This document shows, one piece after another, positions 8,487 to 15,746 of a DNA stretch of 64,000 bases. Origin of the DNA: Neobacillus driksii (lineage in GTDB: Bacteria; Bacillota; Bacilli; Bacillales; Cytobacillaceae). The translations under genes and the position numbers were made by a program. Each line of letters begins with the position of its first letter. The stretch's first letter is position 1. The notes under the pieces are model-generated. The model was not told the origin of the DNA and searched no databases. It was given only the letters and a program-made list of their open reading frames with translations. The stretch spans positions 1-64,000 of the forward strand of contig NZ_JACCBX010000001.1 in the NCBI RefSeq assembly GCF_013409995.1, read 5' to 3'.

Positions 8487-9614
8487 TTACGCTAATCTTA
8501 CTTTAAAATCTTGATAGCCGAATTCACGGACAATACGACAGTCGCCGTCTTTGTCTTGAATAGCAATCGCTGGTAAAGGCATACCATTGAATGTAGTGTT
8601 TTTCACCATTGTATAGATGGCCATATCACCGAAAACTAAACGGTCACCGCTCTTTAATGGCTGATCAAATGAATAATCGCCGATTACATCGCCAGTAAGG
8701 CAGGTTTGTCCGCCAAGACGGTAGGTAAAAGGCTTTTCACCTGCTTCACCTGATCCAAACAAGGGAGGACGATAAGGCATTTCCAAAACGTCCGGCATAT
8801 GACAGGTTGCAGAAGTGTCAAGAATGGCAATCTCGATTCCATTACGATGGAGGTCAAGGACAGAAGTGATTAAATAGCCTGCATTAAGCGCAATCGCTTC
8901 ACCTGGCTCCAGATATACTTCTAATCCGTATTTCTCCTGCATTCTTCTGATGCAGTTTTCCAGTCTCGGAATGTCGTAATCTTCTCTTGTAATATGGTGG
9001 CCGCCGCCAAAGTTAATCCACTCCATTTGTGGAAGCCACTCGCCAAACCTAGCTTCGACTGCATTTAGCGTGGTCTCTAAATCGTCAGAGTTTTGCTGAC
9101 AAAGAGTATGGAAATGTAATCCTGAAACACCATCTAGTAAATCAGGACGAAAATCTTCTTGTCTTACACCGAATCTCGAACCTGGGGAACATGGATCATA
9201 GATTTCATGTCCCACTTGTGTTGAACATTCAGGATTGATACGCAAACCGACTTTTCTGCCAGCTGCAAGGGCTTTATCCTTAAACTTTTCCAACTGTGAG
9301 AAGGAATTAAAAATAATATGGTCGCAAATAGAAATAATCTCGTCAATTTCATCTTCACGGTAGGCAGGGGCAAAGACATGATTTTCTTTGCCCATTTCTT
9401 CGTAACCTAGACGTGCCTCGAATAAGCCACTTGCTGTTGTGCCGCTTAAATACTTTCCAATGAGGGGATACATTGTTGTCATAGAAAAGGCTTTTTGTGC
9501 TAGTACGATTTTAGCTCCTGTACGTTCCATGACACCGTTCAGGATTTTCAGGTTCTTCTCTAGAAGACCTTCATCGACTACATAACATGGTGTTGGTAAT
9601 TCTTCGAAACGCAT
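8487..9614 (-). CDS. nspC: Carboxynorspermidine decarboxylase
   Basis: A 375-residue PLP enzyme of the alanine racemase-like fold III. It decarboxylates carboxynorspermidine or carboxyspermidine to norspermidine or spermidine. Seen: the N-terminal TPCYVVDE opening, a PLP-binding lysine in VLAQKAFS (Lys41), the SRFGVR and NFGGGHH segments, and a C-terminal CLTGDVIGDY segment that supplies the catalytic cysteine and aspartate. Its length matches NspC. It starts one base after the stop of the upstream carboxynorspermidine synthase gene, so the two are translationally coupled. Together they form the SAM-independent spermidine route, which uses aspartate semialdehyde. Confidence 0.94.
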   Translation of the reverse strand: MRFEELPTPCYVVDEGLLEKNLKILNGVMERTGAKIVLAQKAFSMTTMYPLIGKYLSGTTASGLFEARLGYEEMGKENHVFAPAYREDEIDEIISICDHIIFNSFSQLEKFKDKALAAGRKVGLRINPECSTQVGHEIYDPCSPGSRFGVRQEDFRPDLLDGVSGLHFHTLCQQNSDDLETTLNAVEARFGEWLPQMEWINFGGGHHITREDYDIPRLENCIRRMQEKYGLEVYLEPGEAIALNAGYLITSVLDLHRNGIEIAILDTSATCHMPDVLEMPYRPPLFGSGEAGEKPFTYRLGGQTCLTGDVIGDYSFDQPLKSGDRLVFGDMAIYTMVKNTTFNGMPLPAIAIQDKDGDCRIVREFGYQDFKVRLA

Positions 9615-9615
9615 T

Positions 9616-10854
9616 TTATCGAACGCGCTCCAACTCTTTTTCGTTTACTGGCTCATCAACAAGCACAGGATTGAAATCTTCTACCCATGGAAGTCCCCAT
9701 TTGTTTAACTCTTCCATGAATGGATCTGGATCAAATTCTTCAATATTGAATACGCCTGGTTTATTCCACTTTCCAGTCATAACCATTGCTGCACCGATCA
9801 TTGCAGGAACACCAGTTGTATAAGAGATCGCTTGAGAACCAACTTCTCTGTAGCACTCTTGGTGGTCACAAACGTTGTAAACATAATACTTTACCGGTTT
9901 TCCGTCTTTTTTACCTTGGAAGATACAGCCGATATTAGTTTTTCCAACTGTACGTGGTCCAAGAGAAGCTGGATCTGGTAATACAGCCTTCAAGAACTGA
10001 AGGGGAATGATTTGTTTTCCTTCGAATTCAATTGGTTCGATAGAAGTCATTCCTACATTTTCAAGAGCTTTCAAGTGTGTAATATAGCTTTGGCCAAATG
10101 TCATGAAGAAGCGGATACGCTTAAGGCCAGGCATGTTTTTCGCAAGAGATTCAAGCTCTTCGTGGTAAAGCAAGTACATATCTTTTTGGCCAACTTCAGC
10201 GAAGTCATAAACGCGCTTAATTTCCATTGGCTCCGTTTCAACCCATTCGCCATTTTCCCAGTAACGGCCGTTAGCAGAAACTTCACGGATATTGATTTCA
10301 GGGTTAAAGTTTGTTGCAAACGGATAGCCATGGTCGCCGCCGTTGCAGTCAAGGATATCGATATATTCGATTTCATCAAAGTAATGCTTTAATGCATAAG
10401 CAGAGAATACTCCCGTTACACCTGGGTCAAAGCCGCTGCCTAAAAGAGCTGTAATGCCAGCTTTTTTAAAGCGCTCTTTGTAATCCCATTGCCATTTATA
10501 TTCAAATTTTGCTGTATCTTCAGGTTCGTAGTTCGCTGTATCCATATAGTGTGTCTTTGTTGCAAGACAAGCATCCATAATCGTTAAGTCTTGATATGGT
10601 AATGCTAAGTTCATCACGATATCTGGTTTAACTTCATTGATTAAAGCGATTAATTCTTCTACATTGTCTGCGTCTACTTGAGCAGTTGTAATTTTTGTTT
10701 TGGTTGTACCTTCTAATTTTGCTTTTAAATCATCGCATTTGGATTTTGTACGACTTGCGATACAAATCTCTTCAAATACGTCACTGTTTTGAACACATTT
10801 ATGAACTGCTACTGATGCGACGCCGCCGGCACCAATGATAAGTGCTTTTCCCAT
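9616..10854 (-). CDS. Carboxynorspermidine synthase (saccharopine dehydrogenase-like)
   Basis: About 412 residues. It condenses aspartate beta-semialdehyde with putrescine or diaminopropane and reduces the Schiff base with NAD(P)H. Seen: an N-terminal Rossmann motif GAGGVASVAVHKC, a GSGFDPGVTGVFSAYA stretch near residue 140 typical of this Lys1-like group, and a C-terminal GVPAMIGAAMVMTGKW. I chose the ATG at 10854: GGGAG lies eight bases upstream of it, while the in-frame TTG at 10869 has no site. First gene of a two-gene operon with nspC. A long structured leader ending in a terminator hairpin precedes it, which suggests attenuation. Confidence 0.92.
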   Translation of the reverse strand: MGKALIIGAGGVASVAVHKCVQNSDVFEEICIASRTKSKCDDLKAKLEGTTKTKITTAQVDADNVEELIALINEVKPDIVMNLALPYQDLTIMDACLATKTHYMDTANYEPEDTAKFEYKWQWDYKERFKKAGITALLGSGFDPGVTGVFSAYALKHYFDEIEYIDILDCNGGDHGYPFATNFNPEINIREVSANGRYWENGEWVETEPMEIKRVYDFAEVGQKDMYLLYHEELESLAKNMPGLKRIRFFMTFGQSYITHLKALENVGMTSIEPIEFEGKQIIPLQFLKAVLPDPASLGPRTVGKTNIGCIFQGKKDGKPVKYYVYNVCDHQECYREVGSQAISYTTGVPAMIGAAMVMTGKWNKPGVFNIEEFDPDPFMEELNKWGLPWVEDFNPVLVDEPVNEKELERVR

Positions 10855-10890
10855 TCTCCTATCTCCCAACTAAATAGATTTTTTTCCAAC

Positions 10891-10937
10891 AAAAAAAACA
10901 AGTGAAAAAACGCTACAACAGCGCACAACACTTGTTT
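10891..10937 (-). terminator. Terminator-like hairpin in the leader of the carboxynorspermidine operon
   Basis: On the minus strand AAACAAGTG pairs with CACTTGTTT. The arms enclose an inner CGCT-GTTGT-AGCG hairpin and are followed by a run of T. It ends about 35 bp before the start codon and has no gene of its own upstream (the LysM gene has a separate terminator at 11482), so it reads as an attenuator rather than the end of a gene. Confidence 0.75.
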
Positions 10938-11280
10938 AGATATCTAATAAATATTATAAGCATAGTATCCCGTAAAGCGTGGGTATACTCTTAGCATAAA
11001 AGTCCTAGGACATTATGAAAGAAAGCTCACTAATATTCAGAATATATCTTTATAGGATCAGAGTCTATATAGCAAATAATTACTTTTACTACTCTTATTG
11101 ACCGTTTCACAAGTTGTGTGCATCTGCACTGGTTGTAAAGTAACCAACTTATAAAATTTGAGCTTTTAACTCAATCAATAAGGCAACTAAAGTTGCCAAT
11201 CGGCATTTGACCCGGCTGTCCGTATGGCCTTAACTTCTTTAGGGAAGTGGTCAAAAATTATCTGCTTGGAAAGACTCAAA
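10938..11280 (-). ncRNA. Candidate structured leader RNA (orphan attenuator/riboswitch) before carboxynorspermidine synthase
   Basis: On the minus strand: TTTGACC (11255-11249) pairs with GGTCAAA (11212-11206) and encloses an ACTTC/GAAGT hairpin. TGCC-GATT-GGCA (11205-11194) and GGCAACT-TT-AGTTGCC (11197-11182) share four bases, so they are mutually exclusive. AAGTT/AACTT (about 11150-11111) encloses GGTT/AACC and GTGC/GCAC hairpins. A possible promoter, TTGTTA-17-ATTATA, lies just upstream. I could not match it to a known riboswitch class from memory. Combined with the terminator at 10891-10937 it looks like a regulatory leader. No functional data. Confidence 0.45.
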
Positions 11281-11481
11281 GATATAATGAATAAAAGCTT
11301 TCCAATAACAACGCTATTTCATATTAGCAGAATATAAAAATCACCGCAATAGACAATTTAATTTTTTTTCAAGAAGTTTCTTCTTTATTTTTCCAATTAT
11401 ATTTTGTGATTAACGAACGGTGAGTTTATGATTGTTTAAAGCCTTTAATCTCGGTTATTTTACTGCGTTTTTTCACACAAA

Positions 11482-11512
11482 AACACAAAAACCCATTAAG
11501 GGTTTCAGTGTT
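11482..11512 (-). terminator. Terminator of the LysM-3D gene
   Basis: On the minus strand AACACTGAAACCC-TTAAT-GGGTTTTTGTGTT is followed by more T. The hairpin overlaps the stop codon. Confidence 0.8.
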
Positions 11513-12347
11513 AGTTTAAGATGGTTACCTTTAATTGTTTTCTTCCAAAATTGATGGCTTCTGATTTTGACGGGATAAAGACATCAATTTTATTTCCTTT
11601 AATGGCACCGCCTGTATCTCCGGCGATTGCTTCACCATAGCCTTCTACATATACTTTACTGCCGAGCGGTATAACAGTCGGGTCAACAGAGATGACCTTC
11701 TGATTTGGGTTTTCTAAAAGGTTGATCCCCGTGGCCGTAATGCCGGAGCAGCCCTCACAACTAGCCGTATAGGCTGTCGCTTCTACTGTAATTTCCTTTT
11801 GACTAGGTGCTGCAGCTTCTACCGCCGGTGCACTTTCTGTTGGTGCAGGGGCTTGTGCTTCCTCTGCGGGTTCACTTTCAGCAGGTGCTGTCGCTTGCTC
11901 CTCTACAGCGGGTGTACTTTCAGTTGTCGCTTCTGCTGCAGGTGCAGTTTCCTGTTTTGGTTGTACTGTTAAATCGATATTAGTATTTTCGAAACCTTCA
12001 AAGATTACAAGATTTAATCCAGGATGGATAAGATCAGTATGTAATTGGTTCCATTCTTTCAATTGTGAAACTGTTACCTGATGATTCATGGCTATGTCCC
12101 ATAATGTGTCGTCCTGAATAACCGTATATTGTATTTCCGGTGCGACCGTTAGTACATCCCCAGGATGAATAAGGTCAGTAGTAAGATTATTTATCTTTTG
12201 GAGATTTTCTAAAGACATGTTATTTGTCCGTGACAGAGCCCAAAGGGTATCCCCTTTTTGAACCGTAATACTTTCAGCTTGGACATTAGCACTTACAGTT
12301 ACTGAGAGTACAGCAACTGCTAAAATTGATACGAATTTCTTAAGCAT
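11511..12347 (-). CDS. Secreted LysM-3D cell-wall protein (YocH-like)
   Basis: About 278 residues. An N-terminal signal peptide ends near VQA-ES. Two LysM peptidoglycan-binding modules follow (ITVQKGDTLWALSR and YTVIQDDTLWDIAM). After them comes an Ala/Pro/Glu-rich linker of about 60 residues. The C-terminal 3D domain (VEATAYTA ... GDTGGAIKGNKIDVF) carries the three conserved aspartates of MltA/Rpf-like lytic enzymes. It is therefore a secreted muralytic or wall-remodelling protein. I chose the inner ATG (MLKKF) because GGAGGG lies seven bases before it. The ATG at 12362 would put this site inside the gene. Single gene with its own terminator. Confidence 0.9.
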   Translation of the reverse strand: MLKKFVSILAVAVLSVTVSANVQAESITVQKGDTLWALSRTNNMSLENLQKINNLTTDLIHPGDVLTVAPEIQYTVIQDDTLWDIAMNHQVTVSQLKEWNQLHTDLIHPGLNLVIFEGFENTNIDLTVQPKQETAPAAEATTESTPAVEEQATAPAESEPAEEAQAPAPTESAPAVEAAAPSQKEITVEATAYTASCEGCSGITATGINLLENPNQKVISVDPTVIPLGSKVYVEGYGEAIAGDTGGAIKGNKIDVFIPSKSEAINFGRKQLKVTILN

Positions 12348-12362
12348 TCTTTTACCCTCCAT

Positions 12363-12808
12363 GTTCTTTGGTTGCTAATTTTTAATAATCGTAACATAGA
12401 ATATTCTGAGAAAAAGAACAGGGAGGTGTTAGTTCGGTTACATCCGTGGCATTTATATTGCAATAATATTTCTGAAATAATCTAGTAATCAGAAAATAAT
12501 ATTCGGAGAGAGGAGATTCACCAGCACCATATTAATAGGTAAGAAATTGAATATGAAATTTTACAACCCATTTTAAAATAATTGCATGTAAATTTTTCAG
12601 GTTTTCTTATTTCGATTCGTGTGTTATTTTCATTTAAATAGCTTTTAAGCATTGCAATTCTTATGTTCATAAAGGTAATTATCATTGATTATTCTCTTAA
12701 TTTATTATATTTCAATAATTGCCACTATTAATTTTATCTGAATTTATGCTATATTATTAAAGTCATAACTTTATTACTACGGTAATATTAATAACTTTTA
12801 TATGGGGA
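12363..12808. other. AT-rich divergent intergenic region
   Basis: About 445 bp separates the LysM-3D gene from the amino-acid importer, which face away from each other. I find no open frame with a ribosome site and no long hairpin. It should hold the promoters of both flanking units. The extended -10 at 12747 is the only element I would name. Confidence 0.6.
12747..12755 (+). promoter_or_regulatory. Possible extended -10 for the glutamine-type ABC operon
   Basis: TGCTATATT fits the TGnTATAAT extended -10 form and lies 63 bp before the SBP start codon. No convincing -35 is visible. Weak call. Confidence 0.35.
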
Positions 12809-12817
12809 GTGAATGAT

Positions 12818-13588
12818 ATGAAAAAATTTGGCCTATTTACGTTGTTTCTGGTTCTAACTCTTTTTATCGCAGCGTGTGGAACCGATAAAACAGCGAGTGA
12901 AAGTGGTAGTAGTAAAAAAGTATATAAAGTTGGTGTTGATACAACTTATCCTCCGTTTGAATTTAAAGAAGGAGACGAATATAAGGGTATCGATATCGAG
13001 TTAATTAACGCGATTGCGGAAAAACAAGGGTTTGAAATCGAACTTTCGCCAATGGACTTTGGTGGAATTATTCCAGCTATGCAAGCTAACCAGCTTGACG
13101 TGGCGATTGCCGGAATGAGTATTACAGAAGATAGAAAAAAAATTGTAGATTTCTCATCACCGTATTTTGACGCGGGATTAATCGTTGTTGTTAAAGATGA
13201 TAATTCAACAGTTAAATCCGTTGATGACCTTAAAGGGAAAAAAGTTGCTGTTAAAAAAGGTACGTCTGGTGCGAAATATGCAGTAGATAATGCTTCAAAA
13301 CTAGGAATCGAAGTTGTTCAATTTAACGATAGTCCTGCGATGTTCCAGGAAGTATCGAATGGAAATGCTGATGCTCTAATTGAAGATTACCCTGTTATCA
13401 CTTATGCGATTGCCCAGAAGGATTTAGGATTAAAAACTGTGGGAGATCGTTTAAATGGAGATCAATACGGAATTGCTGTATTGAAAGGTAAAAATCAGGA
13501 TTTATTAGAAAAAATCAACAATGGGCTTGCTGAGCTTAAAAAAGATGGAACCTATGATAAAATTCTAAAAACGTATCTTGGTGAATAA
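12818..13588 (+). CDS. Polar amino acid (glutamine-type) ABC transporter, substrate-binding lipoprotein
   Basis: About 257 residues. The signal peptide ends in a lipobox (LFIAACG) and the cysteine would be lipidated. The rest is a family 3 solute-binding fold: VGVDTTYPPFEFKEGDEYKGIDIELINAIA at the start, the FDPMDFGGIIPAMQANQLDVAI-like region, and a conserved arginine-aspartate pair for amino-acid binding (SITEDRKKIVDFS). The ATG at 12818 is preferred to the upstream GTG (12809) because GGGGAG sits eight bases before it. First of three genes (binding protein, permease, ATPase). The ligand is most likely glutamine, but arginine or cystine cannot be excluded. Confidence 0.92.
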   Translation: MKKFGLFTLFLVLTLFIAACGTDKTASESGSSKKVYKVGVDTTYPPFEFKEGDEYKGIDIELINAIAEKQGFEIELSPMDFGGIIPAMQANQLDVAIAGMSITEDRKKIVDFSSPYFDAGLIVVVKDDNSTVKSVDDLKGKKVAVKKGTSGAKYAVDNASKLGIEVVQFNDSPAMFQEVSNGNADALIEDYPVITYAIAQKDLGLKTVGDRLNGDQYGIAVLKGKNQDLLEKINNGLAELKKDGTYDKILKTYLGE

Positions 13589-13601
13589 AATAATAGGATT
13601 A

Positions 13602-13632
13602 GGCGTGCTTAAAGCGAGCGCGTCTTCTTTTT
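13602..13632 (+). terminator. Read-through hairpin between binding protein and permease
   Basis: GGCGTGCT pairs with AGCGCGTC (two G-T pairs), followed by TTCTTTTT. Such imperfect terminators after a binding-protein gene raise its expression over that of the membrane components. Confidence 0.6.
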
Positions 13633-13649
13633 GAAAGGGGATGAAAAAG

Positions 13650-14294
13650 GTGGATATTATTGTTTCTGCTTTGCCCATATTATTAAAAGGGCTTCAAGTA
13701 ACACTCTATATCTTTTTAATTGCTATATTACTAGGTTTTTTAATAGGTTTAGTAATCGCCTTGCTGCGACTTGCGCCTCTTAAAATCTTAAACTGGATCG
13801 CAAAGATTTATGTCGACGCTATTCGAGGAACGCCATTTATTGTGCAATTGTTCTTTATTTATTTTGGTATTAATTCACTTCAATTTATTTCCTTAAACAG
13901 TACGACTGCTGGGATCATTACGGTTGCAATTAATGCCGGGGCCTATTTTGCTGAAATTATTAGAGCGGGTATTCAATCGATTGATAAAGGACAAACGGAA
14001 GCGGCCAGATCGATTGGCTTTACTGGTGCACAAACAATGCGCTATATCATTCTTCCGCAGGCATTTAGAAGAATGCTCCCAACCATTACGAATCAATCCA
14101 TCATCAGCTTAAAAGATACTTCGCTTTTATCGGTCATTGGTATTGCCGATTTAACACAGCAAGGACAGATTCAAGCTTCAGCCACATTTGAAGCTTTCAA
14201 GATTTGGCTGGCTGTAGGTGTCATTTACTTCATCGTCATTTACTTGTTAACACTTCTTGCTAATTTCGTTGAGAGGAGGTTTCAACTGCGATGA
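13650..14294 (+). CDS. Polar amino acid ABC transporter permease (GlnP/ArtQ-like)
   Basis: About 214 residues with five hydrophobic segments. It carries the His/Glu/Gln permease signature ([20 protein letters not shown]) and the ATPase-coupling EAA loop ([24 protein letters not shown]). The ATG at 13641 directly abuts GAAAGGGG, leaving no spacing, so I prefer the GTG at 13650, which has nine bases. Its stop overlaps the start of the ATPase gene (ATGA). Confidence 0.92.
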   Translation: MDIIVSALPILLKGLQVTLYIFLIAILLGFLIGLVIALLRLAPLKILNWIAKIYVDAIRGTPFIVQLFFIYFGINSLQFISLNSTTAGIITVAINAGAYFAEIIRAGIQSIDKGQTEAARSIGFTGAQTMRYIILPQAFRRMLPTITNQSIISLKDTSLLSVIGIADLTQQGQIQASATFEAFKIWLAVGVIYFIVIYLLTLLANFVERRFQLR

Positions 14295-15019
14295 GCATGA
14301 TCACGGTAAAAAACTTAAGAAAATCATTTGGTAATCTAGAGGTTTTGAAAGATATTAATGCAGAAGTAAAGGAAAAAGAGGTTATTTGTGTCATAGGTCC
14401 TTCTGGGTCAGGGAAGAGTACATTCCTACGCTGCTTAAATCGCTTGGAAGAGATTACTGGCGGACAGGTAGTCATTAATGGACATGATATTACGGACAAA
14501 AAGGTTGATCTTAACAAGGTTAGACAAGAGGTTGGAATGGTGTTTCAACAATTTAACCTATTCCCTCATATGACTGTTTTAGAGAACATCACATTGGGTC
14601 CTGTTAAGATTCATTCTACAGAGAAAACTGCAGCCGAAAAATTAGCGCTTGAGTTACTCGATAAAGTAGGATTACGAGAAAAAGCAAATAGCTATCCAGG
14701 AGAACTATCCGGAGGACAAAAGCAGCGTGTTGCGATTGCACGGGCACTAGCGATGAATCCGAAGATTATGCTTTTTGACGAGCCGACTTCTGCACTTGAC
14801 CCTGAAATGGTCGGGGATGTTTTAGAAGTTATGAAGCAGCTTGCTAAAGAGGGTATGACCATGGTTGTAGTTACCCACGAAATGGGCTTTGCTAGAGAAG
14901 TGGGAGACCGTGTTATTTTCATGGACGGCGGTTATATTGTGGAGGAAAATGAACCGAATGCGTTATTCGGCAATCCTCAGCATGAACGAACGAAAGCATT
15001 TTTAAGTAAGGTGCTGTAA
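14291..15019 (+). CDS. Polar amino acid ABC transporter ATP-binding protein (GlnQ-like)
   Basis: A 242-residue ABC ATPase. Seen: Walker [10 protein letters not shown] near residue 37, Q-loop [13 protein letters not shown], signature LSGGQKQR, Walker [13 protein letters not shown], and H-loop VVTHE. It powers the permease encoded just before it, with which it overlaps by four bases. A GAGGAGG site lies within the permease 3' end. The operon ends at the palindromic terminator at 15031. Confidence 0.95.
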   Translation: MSMITVKNLRKSFGNLEVLKDINAEVKEKEVICVIGPSGSGKSTFLRCLNRLEEITGGQVVINGHDITDKKVDLNKVRQEVGMVFQQFNLFPHMTVLENITLGPVKIHSTEKTAAEKLALELLDKVGLREKANSYPGELSGGQKQRVAIARALAMNPKIMLFDEPTSALDPEMVGDVLEVMKQLAKEGMTMVVVTHEMGFAREVGDRVIFMDGGYIVEENEPNALFGNPQHERTKAFLSKVL

Positions 15020-15030
15020 GTTCTCATTTA

Positions 15031-15062
15031 AAAAGGATGGTGCAGTTGTGCACCATCCTTTT
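15031..15062. terminator. Bidirectional terminator between the ABC operon and the HIT gene
   Basis: AAAAGGATGGTGCA pairs perfectly with TGCACCATCCTTTT over a 4-nt loop, serving both converging genes. Confidence 0.92.
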
Positions 15063-15066
15063 GACA

Positions 15067-15489
15067 TTAAAGTGATTTTTTTATTGTTTCGATAAACTCC
15101 TTGTATTGTTCTTCTGATAGATATGTTTTATCTGGGTTCATCACAAAAGTGGAACCCCAATCTTCTTTACCTTCGTATTTTGGCACAATGTGCATATGTA
15201 GGTGGTGCATTTTATCGCCATACGCCCCGTAATTAATTTTTCCAGGTTGGAAAGCCTTGTCCACAGCGGCTGCAACCTTCTTCACATCGTTCATATAAGC
15301 AGATAACTCCTGGCTATCAAGTTCATAGAGTTCTTTAACATGGCCTTTATATACCACATTACATCTGCCGGTGTACGTCTGTTCTCTAAAAAGAAAAACC
15401 GTCGATACCTCTAGATCACAAATTTCAATCATAAGGTTATCGCGCCTTTCATCCTTCATGCAATACATACAATCTTTATTTAACTCCAT
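15067..15489 (-). CDS. HIT-family nucleotide hydrolase/transferase
   Basis: About 140 residues. The histidine-triad motif is present near the C terminus (HHLHMHIVPK), with the zinc-ribbon-like pair CMYCMKDER near the N terminus. HIT proteins hydrolyse or transfer nucleotidyl groups. The physiological substrate is not predictable here. I chose the ATG at 15489 because GAGG lies nine bases before it, while the ATG at 15498 abuts that site. Single gene sharing a terminator with the ABC operon. Confidence 0.88.
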   Translation of the reverse strand: MELNKDCMYCMKDERRDNLMIEICDLEVSTVFLFREQTYTGRCNVVYKGHVKELYELDSQELSAYMNDVKKVAAAVDKAFQPGKINYGAYGDKMHHLHMHIVPKYEGKEDWGSTFVMNPDKTYLSEEQYKEFIETIKKSL

Positions 15490-15746
15490 CTTTTTCATCC
15501 TCGTCTATTTATGAATGTGATTCTGCCTTTATTTTATCCCTAATCAGATGAAAAGTAATTGTCTCAAAGTGTCGACTTTACTAAACACATCATTATTTTT
15601 ATGCTCCACGGTCTGTACGTCCTAACCAACCATGGTGAAATTAACTGGCTATTATATTAAAATGTTATCTTAAGAAGACATAGGGCAGAGGACGAATGGC
15701 AGTTTATTTGGAGCGTAAACCTGAATAAAAGTTAGGGGTGTATGGA

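Noticed and set aside
10938..11280. Cyclic-di-GMP-I, lysine, S-box or T-box riboswitch
   Set aside because: I compared the conserved cores from memory: only a short GACAGCCGGG stretch recalls GEMM, and the other required motifs are missing. It remains an orphan structure.
12363..12480. WalR-type site upstream of the LysM-3D gene
   Set aside because: Only one half-site (TGTAAC) is convincing; the second does not match TGTWAH at the right spacing.
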